A stretch of 64,000 nucleotides of DNA, taken from NCBI RefSeq assembly GCF_033115175.1, contig NC_084835.1:62726448-62790447 (forward strand). The letters run 5' to 3'. This document shows positions 30,329 through 42,577 of the stretch, piece by piece. Position numbers and translations under genes: made by a program. The stretch is from Lepus europaeus. Lineage: Eukaryota > Chordata > Mammalia > Lagomorpha > Leporidae. The notes beneath the pieces were generated by a model that ran no database searches, was not told the origin of the DNA, and was given only the letters and a program-made list of their open reading frames with translations. How positions within the stretch are numbered: position 1 is the stretch's first letter; every line of letters starts with the position of its first letter.

Positions 30329-30639
30329 AGATTAATAAAATGTAAATAGTATTGTGGTGCTTGTTTACCTCAAAGACAATCTCTTGCTGAATTGAATGTT
30401 TTGGAAGGTTTTCTTGTTGAATGGAGCTGACCTCTTTAAAAGTTTCATTTGAAGAAAAATTAATCATGGCAAAACACCCTTTTTGGAAACCTTCTAAGAA
30501 ATCTTCTAACTCAACTGAGACTTAATTAAATAAAGGTCCAACAGATACACACATTCAATGCCTATACTACCTGCTATGGTGAACAAGGCCTGGAGCCAGA
30601 GAATTGAGAAGGAATAATTTGTTTCCTTTTGTTCCAATG

Positions 30640-30755
30640 CTCTAGGTGAAGAGGTCTCAAAATAAGAAACTCTAGAGTTGGAGCCCAGCAATCTGCATTT
30701 AGCAAACCCTCCAGGACATTCTGATGTATGCTCAAGTTTGAGAGCCATGATCCAA
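30640..30755 (+). mobile_element. hAT-Charlie remnant, MER5A-like
   Basis: GCCCAGCAATCTGCATTTAG, then CAAACCCTCCAGGACATTCT and GCTCAAGTTTGAGAGCC match the right half of MER5A as I know it. Confidence 0.65.
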
Positions 30756-31238
30756 GACTCTGCCAGAACTCTTATCAGTTAGTTGTCTTTCCTTTGGTCC
30801 CAAGAAGGCTCAGACAGTGCAATGTGTATGGATGGAGGTGCAAGTCACCCAGGTGAGTAGCAACATCAACACTGAAGTGGAAAGTGTCTGCCTTCTGGGG
30901 TTGGATGTGAGTACAGTTGTGAAGGGGGGAGGAGGGAAGAATAGGGAGCGGCTCCTCTTTATTCCCATTGTAGCTCATGGTAAACTCAGACTCACTGGAT
31001 GGCCAGAATGCTAAAGGGATTGCAGGACTGTGTAGTTCATACCTGCCTTCTTGTTTCATACCTTATGGTAGCCTCCCTGGGTGACTTTCTCCCCACCGAC
31101 GTCCACCAGCTACAGTGTGCAAATATAAAGTAGAGCAGCCACAGTGTACTAACCTACAAGGGCTGCCCCAGCAGAATACCATAGCTGGGGATTAGGTATT
31201 GACTCACAGTTCTGGAGGATACAAGTCCAAGTTCAAAG

Positions 31239-31686
31239 TGATGGTTATTTTAGGTGTCAATGTGACTGGAATAAGGAGTACCTAGAGGACTGGTACGCCC
31301 TTTTTAGGTGTGTCTGTTAAGATGTTTCTGAAGGAGATTGACAAGAGTTGGTGTGGGGAAGATCACCCTCAATATGGGTGGGCACCATCCAGTTGGCTGG
31401 GGGCCCAGACACCACCACTACAACAGCAAATGGTGGAACAAGGGTGATTTCCTCTCTCTTTCCTGGAGCTGGATCACTTCTACTACCTTTGGCCATCAGA
31501 ACTTCTGTTTCCCTGGCCTTGGGACTCTACGACTTGCATTACAGGTCCCCTGAGTTCTCAGGCCCTTCAACGGAGAGTTTACATCATTGGCTTCCTTGGC
31601 TCTGAGACTCCGGGACCTGGGATGAGCCAGGCTGCTGGTGAGACTTCTCAACCTGTCTCTCTGGAGACCCTGCACCAACATAAACC
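31239..31686 (+). mobile_element. MLT2-type ERVL LTR nested in the MLT1 LTR
   Basis: Starts TGATGGTTATTTTAGGTGTC and continues with AATGTGACTGG and GGGTGGGCACCATCCAGTTG, the familiar 5' half of MLT2. It is in the opposite sense to its host LTR. Confidence 0.7.
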
Positions 31687-31838
31687 TCTCTCCTTGGCTT
31701 ATAGATGGCAGGTTCTCCCTGTGTCTTCACATCGTATGTACCTGTGTCCTAATGTCCTCTTCCTATCAGATTGTATAAGTTCCACCTTAATGGCCTCATT
31801 ATAATGCAGTCACATCTTTAAAGGCTCCATCTCCAAAT

Positions 31839-31972
31839 ACTTTAAAAATTCATTGCAAAATGGAATTAAAAAATATATTTATTTTGTTGCAAAATTGTTT
31901 GAAATTTGTGTATAATTTTTCAGCATGTGTATTTTTCCACCATCTTTTTGAAGATTGCTAGTATAGCCCCAT
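31839..31972 (+). mobile_element. Mariner-like miniature element, copy 4
   Basis: ATGGAATTAAAAAATATATT, TTTTGTTGCAAAATTG and CCATCTTTTTGAAGATTG in the usual order, sitting inside the MLT1 LTR. Mariner elements insert at TA. The flanks are compatible but diverged. Confidence 0.5.
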
Positions 31973-32964
31973 TCTGAGTGTTAGGGATTAAGACTTCAAC
32001 CTATGAGTTTTGGGGAGATGCAGTTTGATCCCTAACACTTAGAAGTTCCAACAAGTGAACCTTCCATGAAGTCTGTTGCCTAAACGTCTTCTCATGGCAG
32101 ACACTAAAGCTTCCCTGTTCATGTCACACACTTACAACAATGCCTGAAAGAGTTATTTAACTCAAGACCTTCAAACAACAATGAAAAGCTTGGGGATGAT
32201 TGCTTTCATTTTGTACCATGAAAATTCAGTAGATTTAACAGTTATACATGAGTATAACCATACTTATAAAAGTCATGTGCTCAAGTTCCAGCACTAACAC
32301 AACCTAATAAAAACAGGTAGAACTTTACCCTATTTGTGTCTCAATAAACTGTTTCTCTCTGGATTCTTGTCTCATTATCCTAGTATAGTGTCCTGCTCTC
32401 ATTGTCTGTTTCCTGTGCCATTCAAGAGGATTTCCTCTACCAATGGGAAAAAGCATCTTGTCACTGGGTAGACTGTGGCTCCAAGCACAGGATATAGATC
32501 CTCACATCCACTCCCTGATAGAAGTTTTGCTTCTTTCAGGAAATAGAATGCAAAACGCTTTTGGCTCTGTCCATTGTTTAGTATGGAGAAAGCATGCACC
32601 TCTGTCTGAGTGTCAATCTAAATCTGGATTTCTATCTTAGTTAGGCTGTAGGGCTGGGAGGATTATGTAGTCCACAGATTTTGGTTGGCAGAGTGAATTT
32701 CTTAGTCTTGGTAGCCCCCGAATACAGAACTTGTGACAAGGATTGGATGCAAATCCTTGATCACCCTCTGATACCACTGCCTTCTTGCCTGAGTAGCAGA
32801 GGTTGAGAATCTGAGTGTCCTAAAGTTCTGGTTTAGCCTCAAGTAGCCAAAGGTGAGATTTTTTTTAGCCATTAAAAAAGCAAGCAGCTCAAACCAGTCC
32901 ATGCTTTTGCTAAAGATTAAGGCCTCCAGGTCTTCCTGGAGATCTTGAAATGTAAACTTATTTT

Positions 32965-33294
32965 TAAAGATTTTATTTATTTTATTTGAAAGTTAGAGTT
33001 ACAGACAGTGAGAGTGGGAGACAGAAAGAAAGGTCTTCCTTCCATTGGTTCACTCCCCAAATGGCCAGAATGGCACGAGCTGCGCCGATCCAAAGCCAGG
33101 AGACAGGCACTTCTTCCTGGTCTCCCATGTGGGTGTAGGGGCCCAAGGACTTGGGCCATCTTCTACTGCTTTCTCAGGCCATAGCAGAGAGCTGGATCAG
33201 AAGTGGAGCAGCTGGGACTAGAACCAGTGCCCATATGGGATGCTGGTGCCGTAGGCGGAAGATTAACCCATTGCGCCACGGCACCAGACCCAAA
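32965..33294 (-). mobile_element. CSINE, fairly young
   Basis: Antisense copy with GGGGCCCAAGGACTTGGGCC core and GCGCCACGGCACCAGACCC end. TAAACTTATTTT before and TAAACTTAATTTT after look like its target duplication. Confidence 0.85.
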
Positions 33295-33309
33295 TTTAAA
33301 CTTAATTTT

Positions 33310-34794
33310 AATCAACATACACTTGATGGGACTATGACCTCACTTTCTTCAAACATTATGAGAGATACTGAGTTTGAGGGTCCAGTCTTAAGCCTTTTAA
33401 CATCACACACATATAATAAAGGTCCATTGTGGCTCCTGATTTCAAGAGCTCACAGCTGAGGTGAATGGTGAGGCAGGGGTGAGTAGAGTACACAACCACC
33501 AAGAAGCTAAACACCTGCTAAGCAAGCTCTACACTCCAGGTTGCTCAACTCCATAAAGTTCAGAACCTAAGCCAACATGTTACTGAAAATTAAATTTAAA
33601 AATCATCAACATAAGGGTTTTTGAAAACCAAGGCAAATCCTACCACAGCCTATTATTGAAGAAAAACAGAAGTGGACAAATATTGTATGGACAGAATTTC
33701 AAACCTAGATTAGGAGATGATTCCAGGCACAAGGAAGCAGAGATATGAACCAACAGAACAACGTGATAAGGGGGTGCAGTGCAAAGGAAAAAAAAACTTA
33801 ACAGCTTTCAAATGAAAGTTCTTATTTGCTGTAACTATTTCTATAGCTGCTACATTTCCGCTGTGTTGTGATTATTTATAGGCAGTCAAAAGAGTCTCTC
33901 CTTTTCATGTGCAGGTTCCAATTAAATCTGGCAGCAAGTCATCAGACCTAGGAAGGCAATGCTGTGATTCTGTTAGCATCACAGATCACTCACACAACCT
34001 GCTGCCAGCTCCCAACGCTCTGTTTCTTGCTCATTGAAAAATGAATACTTGGAGCCCTTTATTTTTGAAAAGGCTTGGCTACAGGACACAACATCTTGAC
34101 AGAATCTTTGTGGAGGTTTTAACCCTTGGCCTCCAGTTCCATATGCAGAAAATTCTACCCAATATTATGATCCTTCTTTATTGAGCAAAAAATGCATTTT
34201 CTTTGGAATATGAATTTTCTCTCAGCTTCTCACAGCTCATTGATTCCTGGCAACATCAAAGAACTAGACAACAAAATGGGATGCTTTCCGAGCATAAAGA
34301 TGCTGGGTCCTCCAGTCTCTTTCAAGAAATAATAGTGTCAGCAACACCTCTCAGCTGAGATTATCATCATCACACTCAGCCCAACCAGCCAGGACAAAGC
34401 TGGGCCATTATAGCTCAGGCATATATGCCATCTTCAAACCAGCTTTTATCAAACATTTGAAGATGCTAAGATCCCTTGCTATTTTGTGGAGATTGCTACA
34501 TCTCAGGTATTTGGAGAAGGGAACAATGAAGTATAAGGAAAGCCTGAAAATAATAAGTGCTGGAAAGAAATGACTGTTTAAACAATACATAGCATCCATA
34601 AGGAATGTCACTCTCCAAATATGATCCTCAAAACACAGGATTTAGAACAGTCACAGGGGATAGAAATTTCTTTTGTGTGGATAAACACAAATTAAATAAC
34701 TCAAATCCCAATAAATTTCATAATGCCCTATTAATTCCAGTCTATGTGCTGAATCTCTTTCCCCTTACCACTCCCCCAACTTTTTAACAAGGGA
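33310..34794. other. Unique sequence, nothing recognised
   Basis: About 1.5 kb without a recognised repeat or exon. Confidence 0.4.
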
Positions 34795-35035
34795 AAGATC
34801 TTACATCCACTGTTGTAAATGATGGTAACAGCCTAAGTCAGAGCCAAGAACTCCATCCCAGTCTCCCAGGTGGGTGGCAGGGGCCCAAACAATAGGGCCA
34901 TCTTTCACTGCCTTTCCAGGTATATTAGTGGGAAACTCTATGGGAAGCAGAACATCTGGGACTCAAACTGGCACTTCAACAGGAGATACCAGTATTGCAA
35001 GCAACAGCTTAACCCAGTACACCACAATGTGGAGT
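34795..35035 (-). mobile_element. CSINE remnant
   Basis: GCCAAGAACTCCATCCCAGT, GGTGGGTGGCAGGGGCCCAA and a CAGCTTAACCCAGTACACCA end. The GA-rich start is missing. Confidence 0.65.
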
Positions 35036-35039
35036 ACTT

Positions 35040-37800
35040 TCTAATTGAGCACTTCTAGCATGTCCTGGCCTCATGGACCAGATATAGGTCAGTGAATGTA
35101 CCTGAGGGGAACAAAAAGAAAGGCTGATTGCTTCATAATGCTGATGTGGGTGCACGTCCTGCAGTAGACTTTGTAGTACTTGGAAGATGGAGCTTGTTAG
35201 CCCATCCACAAATTGGTATGTGAACTTATTATTCCAACCAAATTGACATAGTCCAGATGGGGATATTAATTTATGCAAATATATTTGAGTCTGTTGTACT
35301 GAAAAATTGGGTGCTGATATCAAATACTAGAAGATGAATTTAAAAAAACCCAAACAGAACTTGCAGTGACCAGTGCTTCTCAAACAGGGGTGATTTTTAA
35401 TTCCCTAGGAAATATTTGTCTACATCTAAAGACATTTTGGTTCTCACAACTGGGGTGTGTGTGTGTGTGTGCGTGCGTGCACATGTATGTGCTTGCTTGT
35501 GTTGCTGGCATCTAATGATAGAGTCCAGGGATGCTGCTCAACTTTCCACAATACACAAGGCAGCCCTCTCTTTCCCATTCCACCAATAATTACTTGGCCC
35601 AAAGATGTCAGTGAGTGCACATGATGAGAAATGGCCACAATGTTTTGTAGCTTCTTTGATAGAGTTATAAAATCTATTTCCCATATGGGGTTTGCTTTGA
35701 CGTGGTTGCAGTCATATTTGGACTCCAGAGCTGAGGTTTCAAGAGGGTTTTAAACTTCAACCTGTGCTCCCTGGGATACCATCCTCAGCTCATTATATCA
35801 GGAAGAAACCCAAGATGAAAGACACAAGTAGACAGTGCTGGCTATTCTAGAAGCACCTCCAAGGTTAGCAGATGAAACTCCAGCCAACCTGAAGCTTAGT
35901 GAGGAATAATCCATTGTTGTCTTAAGTCACCAAGGTTTGGGCTGTAATGGCCTGCATAAATAGATAATAAAACAAACCTAATAAATGATCAGTTGGATGT
36001 GGATAGAGCATACTTCCCCAGTATTCTCCAAATGATTGTCTAATGGGTGTTTGCAACAGGCTTACGGGAGTAGGTCCCAAGAATGAAGAACCTAGAAATA
36101 TTGTCTCATCTGCCTTCACCAATACAACCAACCAACCAACCAAATTCTGTAGGGATTTGGGGAAAATTACTCTTCACTACTGCAAACATTCTAGAGACCT
36201 GGGCTTGCTTCCACTTTGTAGTCTTCATGTTGGAATATACTGAAGGGAAGTGGTTAGAAAAAAATCACAGTGCAGAATGAGGATCCCAGAGAAATGAGTG
36301 CATGCATGGTTGCATCCTTCTTGCATTCCACATGTGGCCTTTTGGTAAATTCCCAGATAGATTGTGAGTCTGCTCCCCTCTCTGAAAAAAACAGGAGAAT
36401 GAGAGATCATATTAAACAGGGCATCTCTGCTGCCCACGAAGACTGTCACTTGCTGTCACTCACACTTAGGTGATGTGTAAACTCAGCAAGGTGCCAGGGC
36501 CCAACTAATCATAGCATGAGGGGCTCTGGGAATGATGAGGAGCAGAGATATCATCTATATCATTGTCAATCAGGGGATTCTCAGCCCCATGGAAGCCAAT
36601 GATGCTTGCCCTCCTTTATCCCTCTTTTTCCTCTCTGCTGCCTGCTCCAGGAGCAGTTTTAGATCTCACCCAGCCTGCTTGCCCCAACTTATTTATCCAA
36701 GACATCAGATTGCAGAATTCCTTCCATCTAAACCTCAATTCTGTTTCATATAAGCAGGAATTATTGAGAGCTGTCCCTGAGGAATCTGTAGTTTTCATAA
36801 TCAACACTGAACAGCTTCTGGACTTTGTACTGTGGAATGGGACAAGGGATCCTCTGTGCAGTAAAGGTCTCATATAGGGAGCATCTCAATGAATCACAAT
36901 TGCTTGAGGCCACCCCACCAAGCTCCCTACTCTAGCCCTGCTCTGTGCTCCAGCAAGGGTGCTGGAGATCAGGCAGACAATGATTCTCCCAGAGAAGGCT
37001 ACAGAGGGTTGGAGAGGAGGGAAGGAGACTCACTGATGTGAGCAGAGGACACAAGGACAGCAGATAAGCAGTTGGACCATGTCTTTGAGGGAGAGCCATC
37101 GAAATAGCCTCTCCCAACCCTGCCTGGTACCTGGGGTCAGCTTACTCTCGATTCCCTTTTGCATCAGGGATTCTAGAGCTTGGCTGCTCACTAGAATCCT
37201 CTGAGAATCTATTATTATTGTTCTTGTTGTTATTGTTATTGTTATTGATTTAATGCATGCCCAGAGAGTCTGATGAAGAACCAATAGCTCTTAAAGTACA
37301 GTTATTGGTTTGGTAGCTTATTTTGTGGTGAGAAAGTACTATTCTTCCATTCTGTCTTCCAGGTTTAGTCTGTTAGGTGCTTGCCTTCTTCAGACCCTGG
37401 ACAGCTCCCCGCGGGAGTAACTCACAAGAGTCCTTCGGCGCCCTCTGGTGTCAGCCATGATACTTTGCAGTTCCTAAGAAAATCGAAGCTAGGGAAAAAT
37501 AAAAAATACAGAAACAGACACACCACATATATCCTGTAATCTGGTTGATACATGTTTATGTCCTTATAGAATTTTCTGAGAAATTTTGTTTTTAAAAACA
37601 TAGAAGCAAGTTGTATAACTGTCTTGTTAACCTCTGATTTAATATACTGTGGATACACACAATTTTAATGGCTTATACAACAAAATGTTACTCCACTTGC
37701 AGTAGTAATAAAAGATAATTAACATTTATGAGCAGTTACTGTATTCAAGCAATTGTACTAAGTACATGACATGAATAATCTCATTTTATATTCTCAACAT
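35040..37800. other. Mostly unique sequence
   Basis: Contains a GT/GC dinucleotide run at 35455-35480, an AACC repeat near 36124-36141, a TTATTG-type run at 37208-37245 and a weak MER5-like trace at 37165-37290. No coding exon recognised. Confidence 0.35.
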
Positions 37801-37940
37801 CCTTGTTTTTTGAGATTATGCATGTTATTGTGAATTCTGTTTCTGCTGTATATATTCCATCTTGTAACTATACCAACATGTATTCATTGGCAGGGTTGTT
37901 GGGCATCTGAAATACCTCTGGTATTTGTTTTTTATATACG

Positions 37941-38147
37941 AAGTTATTTCAAAAATTCTGTTGAAATGGAATTAAAAAGAAGTTCATTTTGGTGCAAAAA
38001 GGGTTTTAAATACATGAATTAGAGGGAATCTTCAAAAAGTTCCTAGAAATATATATTATGACAAAACTATGAATGTACTTCTATCTTTTGCACCAAAATA
38101 AACTTACCTTTTAGTTCCAGTTTTCACAGACTATTTGAAGTTCCCTC
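37941..38147. mobile_element. Two mariner-like miniature elements, copies 5a and 5b
   Basis: A left half in + sense (37941-38019, with CATTTTGGTGCAAAAAGG) abuts a complete copy in - sense (38022-38147) with inverted ends GAGGGAATCTTCAAAAAGTT and ACTATTTGAAGTTCCCTC. Confidence 0.55.
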
Positions 38148-38612
38148 ATATTCCTTCATTCATTTATGCTAACATGATCAATACCCCCATGAGAATGTCC
38201 CCCAGTACGAATGTACAGGACTTTCTAGAAGTGGAATTGCACACCGTTGCATATGCATGTGCTTGGTTTCACCGTGCAATGACAACTATTTTCTAAAATG
38301 CTTTTACAAATGTACTTTTCCATCACAGCAATGAAATTCTCTGTGTTTCACATCCTCATTGATACTGGGCATCTGGCTTCTAATTGTTTCTTTTAGACTG
38401 TAAGATGAGAAATAACAAAATTGTGAAAAGAATTCCAATTTCTCCAATTAATAATAAGGTTGAGTATCTTATCATTTGTCTATGATCTTTTGTATTTTCT
38501 TTTCCATGAAATGCTTGTTCATGTTCTTATCCAAACTTTTTAGGCAGGAGTTAAACGGTTTGGATAATTTTTAGTCTATTATGTGTGTGGCAAAGTTGGT
38601 AGTTTACTCATT

Positions 38613-38638
38613 TTAAAAAAAGATTTATTTTTTATTTG

Positions 38639-38685
<47 letters not shown>

Positions 38686-38947
38686 TTCCACCTACTGGTT
38701 CACTCCCCATATGATTGCAATAGCCAAGGCTGGGCCAGGCTGAAGCCAAGGGCCAGGAGTTCCAACTAGGTCTCCCATGTGGGTGGCAAGGGGCCAAGCA
38801 TGCCTACCTTCATCTGCTGTCTTTCAAGAATGTATTAGCAGGGAGCTGGACCAGAAGTGGAGTAGCAGAGACTTGAACCAACACTCCAGTATAGGGTGTG
38901 ATTGTTCCAAGTAGCAGTTTAACCCACTAAGCCACAGCACCAGCCCC
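38613..38947 (-). mobile_element. CSINE with an expanded (AG)n tract
   Basis: Antisense copy; the GA-rich part is a near-perfect AG run at 38645-38680. It ends TAAGCCACAGCACCAGCCCC. Confidence 0.85.
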
Positions 38948-39334
38948 TACACATTTTTCAATGTCTTCTTTATAATCATGACTTTGGCTTTCTACTTTCT
39001 ATAGCAAAATGTATCAACCTTTTATTTCTTGTATATGAAATGTTTTCCTAGCCAGACATTAAAAAAAAAAAAACACTAAAAGACACTTTCCTATATCCTC
39101 TTCTAAACATTGTATATTTTCCATTTATTTGGAAATTAGTGTTTGGTGAAAGCTGAGATTCCATTGCATCTTTTGTCCCAATGCCAATGAATAGATGGTT
39201 CTTTCTTCACTGATCTGAAAGAAACTCACTTATATAGGCTGTCTTCACATTTTTCAATAAAGGTTTATATTTTCTCCACATGCTGCTTACACATATTTCA
39301 TTAAACTTAAATCAAAATATTTTAATTGTACGAT

Positions 39335-40422
39335 TCTTTTTTTAATTATTTATTTAGTAAATATAAATTTCCAAAGTACAGTTTATGCATTACAATGGCT
39401 TCCCCCCCATAATTTCCCTCCCACTCACACCCCCATCTCCCACTCCCTCTCCTATTCAATTCACATCAAGATTCATTTTCAATTATCTTTATATACTAAA
39501 GATCGATTTAGTATATATTAAGTAAAGATTGCATCAGTTTGCACCCACACAGAAACACAAAGTGTAAAAATACTGTTTCAGTACTAGTTATAGCATTACT
39601 TTACATTGGACAACACATTAAGGACAGATCCCACGTGAGAAGTAAGTACACAGTGACTCCTGTTCTTGACTTAACAATTTGACACTCTTGTTTATGGCAT
39701 CAGTAATCTCCCTAGGCTCTAGTCATGAGTTGCCAAGGCTATGGAAGCCTTTAAGGTTCGCTGACTTTGATCTTATTCCGACAGGGTCATAGTCAAAGTG
39801 GAAGTTTTCTCCTCCCTTCAGAGAAAGGTACCTCCTTCTTTGATGGCCCCGTTCTTTCCACTGGGATCTCACTCACAGAGATCTTTCATTTAGGTCTTCT
39901 CTCTTTTTTTTTTTTTTCCAGAGTGTCTTGGCTTTCTATGCCTACAATACTCTCATGGGCTCTTCAGCCAGATCCGAATGCCTTAAGGGCTGATTCTGAG
40001 GCCAGAGTGCTATTTAGGACATCTGCCATTCTATGAGTCTGCTGTGTATCTCGCTTCCCATGTTGGATTGTTCTCTCCCTTTTTGATTCTACAGTTAGTA
40101 TTAGCAGACACTATTCCTGTTTGTGTGATCCCTTTGACTCTTAGACCTATCAGTGTGATCAATTGTGAACTGAAATTGATCACTTGGACTAGTGAGATGG
40201 CATTGATACATGCCACCTTGATGGGATTGTATTGGAATCCCCTGGCACGTTTCTAACTCCACCATTCGGGGCAAGTCCGATTGAGCATGTCCCAAATTGT
40301 ACATCTCCTCCCTCTCTTTTTCCCACTCTTATATTTAACAGGGATCACTTTTTGGTTGAAATTTAAACACCTAAGAATAATTGTGTGTTAATTACAGAGT
40401 TCAAACAATAGTACTAGAACAA
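39335..40422 (-). mobile_element. L1 3' UTR, antisense, fairly young
   Basis: Rabbit-type L1 3' UTR ending at a T-rich left edge (39335). It continues across the nested insertion into the ORF2 end at 41231-41772. Its part at about 39471-39748 is nearly identical to the inverted copy at 40578-40857. Confidence 0.8.
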
Positions 40423-40437
40423 AAAAAAATACTAAAA

Positions 40438-41215
40438 CAATGAAACCTGGTCATTTGCAACAAGATGGAGGAATCTCGAAAACATTATGCTGAGTGAAAT
40501 ACCTTATCCATTATAGTATTTTTTTTTTTTTGTCATCTCACTAGTCCAAGCGGGATACACAGCAGACTCATAGAATGGCTTCCATAGCCTTGGCAACTCA
40601 TGACTAGAGCCTAGGGAGATAACTGACGCCATAAACAAGAGTGTCAAATTGTTAAGTCAAGAACAGGAGTCACTGTGTACTTACTTCTCACGTGGGATCT
40701 GTCCTTAATGTGTTGTCCAATGTAAAGTAATGCTATAACTAGTACTGAAACAGTATTTTTACACTTTGTGTTTCTGTGTGGGTGCAAACTGATACAATCT
40801 TTACTTAATATATACTGAATCGATCTCTAGTATATAAAGATAATTGAAAATGAAAAAAAAAACTTGGTTTTAAATTGGACATTGCATAGAAAATTAATCA
40901 ATTTTTAAAAAATATCATGTAGGATCTCTGTCCTTAATGTGCTGTACATTTTGATTTAATGCTATAACTAGTACTCCAACAGAATTTTTTGCTTTGTGTT
41001 GCTATGTGGGTGCAAACTGCTGAAATCTTTACTTAATATATACTAAACTGATCTTCTGTATATAAAGAGAATTGAAAATGAATCTTGATGTGAATGGAAG
41101 GGGAGAGGTAGCGGGAAAGGGGAGAGTTGTGGGTGGGAGGGAAGTTATGGGGTGGGGGAGCCATTGTAATCCATAAGCTGTACTTTGGAAATTTATATTC
41201 ATTAAATAAAAGTTT
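40438..41215 (+). mobile_element. 5'-truncated, rearranged L1 nested in an antisense L1
   Basis: A sense L1 piece set: the end of ORF2 (40440-40500), then scattered 3' UTR segments, then a complete 3' end with ATTAAATAAAAGTTTAAAAA tail. AAAAAAATACTAAAA at 40423-40437 and at 41216-41230 fits a target duplication. Inside, 3' UTR positions are out of order and one stretch occurs twice (40640-40855 and 40918-41085). Confidence 0.7.
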
Positions 41216-41230
41216 AAAAAAATACTAAAA

Positions 41231-41772
41231 TATATAAAGTATTACATTGTGCATCAACAGTCAGGACAAGAGCTGATCAAGTCACTGTTTCTTATAGTGT
41301 CCATTTCACTTCAACAGGTTTCCCCTTTGGTGCTCTGTTAGTTGTCGCCAATCAGGGAGAACATATGATATTTGTCTCTTTGGAACTGGCTTAATTCACT
41401 CAGCATGATGTTTTCCAGATTCCTCCATCTTGTTGCAAATGACCGGATTTTATTGTTTTTGACTGCTGTATAGTATTCTATAGAGTACATGTCAAATAAT
41501 TTCTTTATCTAGTCTACTTGATGGGCATTTGGGTTGGTTCCAGGTCTTAGCTATTGTGAATTGAGCTGCAATAAACATTAATGTGCAAACGGCTTTTTTG
41601 TTTCCCAATTTAATTTCCTTTGGGTAAATTCCAAGTAGTGGTATGGCTGGGTTGTATGGTAGGGTTATATTCAGGTTTCTGAGGAATCTCCAGACTGACT
41701 TCCATAGTGGCTTAACCAGTTTGCATTCCCACCAACAGTGGGTTAGTTCTTTCACTGCTGTCATTAGTGACT
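41231..41772 (-). pseudogene. L1 ORF2 C-terminal fragment (reverse transcriptase gene end)
   Basis: The - strand frame at 41764-41492 encodes the conserved L1 ORF2 C-terminal region, with CWWECKLVKPLW, LPYNPAIPLLGIYPKE and FTIAKTWNQPKCP visible. It is a short 5'-truncated remnant without the reverse transcriptase or endonuclease domains, so it is not functional. Confidence 0.9.
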
Positions 41773-42280
41773 AATGAGTTTCATAGTTGCCTTTCCAAAT
41801 ATACATATTTTTATCAAACAGACTCATTGCATTCACTGGACTCTCATGCAATGTGAAATACATGACAAAAGGCTTCTTTATTTTGTTATTGATTGTAAAG
41901 GGAATCTTTTCAATCTGTCATTAGTAGCAATCATGTTGCTTATTATAGGTTTTTTTTTTTTCCAATGTCCTTTATCAGATGTAGAACACATGCAGAATTT
42001 TTCTGTATGGAAAGAGAGTTTTACTGACTGCATTTTTTGTGTGTCTATTAAGGTGGTGATATGATTTTCTCTCTTTAAACTGTTAATGCAATGATTTTAA
42101 CGAATAGCTTTCTTGATGTTAGGCCAGTCTTATGTTCCTGAGATAAACCCATCTGGACCATGATATATTATCTTTTTTTTTAAAAAAAAATCACTAATCA
42201 GTTTGCTAATATTTTATTTAGGATTTGTTTTATTTCCCTTGTTTAGCTTTGTTGTTAAGATTATTCTACGAGCTTTTATT

Positions 42281-42577
42281 ATTTTTAACATTATTTCTTT
42301 ATTTGAAAGGCAGAGTGACAAAGAGAGATATCTTTTGTCCACTCATTCAATCCCCTAAATGGTCACAATAACTGGGGCTGGGCCAGGTGGAAGCCAGGAG
42401 CCAGGAACTCCATCCAGGCCTTTCACCTGCACCATCTCCTGCTGGCTTCCCAAGCACATTAGCAGGGAGCTGGATCAGAAACAGAGCAGCCTGGACTTGA
42501 ACTGGAGCTTGGCTATGGAATGCTGGCATTGTAAGTGGCCCCTTAACCCACTGTGCCACAACACTAGCCCCTCTATT
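42281..42577 (-). mobile_element. CSINE
   Basis: Antisense copy flanked by AGCTTTTATT at 42271-42280 and 42578-42587. It lacks part of the usual GGGGCCCAAG core. Confidence 0.85.

Larger units (their letters stand above)
31155..32040 (-). mobile_element. MLT1-type MaLR LTR, split by two later insertions
   Basis: Antisense MLT1 pieces: CACAGTTCTGGAGGATACAA at 31206, then CTCTCTCCTTGGCTTATAGA at 31688, ATCTTTAAAGGCTCCATCTC at 31815 and GGGATTAAGACTTCAACCTA at 31984. They are in the order of one LTR. An MLT2 LTR (31239-31686) and a mariner-like miniature element (31839-31972) interrupt it. Confidence 0.7.
37810..39320 (-). mobile_element. Ancient L1, antisense 3' region, with nested insertions
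   Basis: GGCAGGGTTGTTGGGCATCT, TCTAGAAGTGGAATTGCACA and TCCTCATTGATACTGGGCAT fit antisense old L1 ORF2/3' UTR. Mariner-like elements (37941-38147) and a CSINE (38613-38947) interrupt it. Confidence 0.55.

Noticed and set aside
41492-41764. Conserved-looking 90-codon protein on the - strand
   Set aside because: It is the C-terminal end of L1 ORF2, not a host gene.
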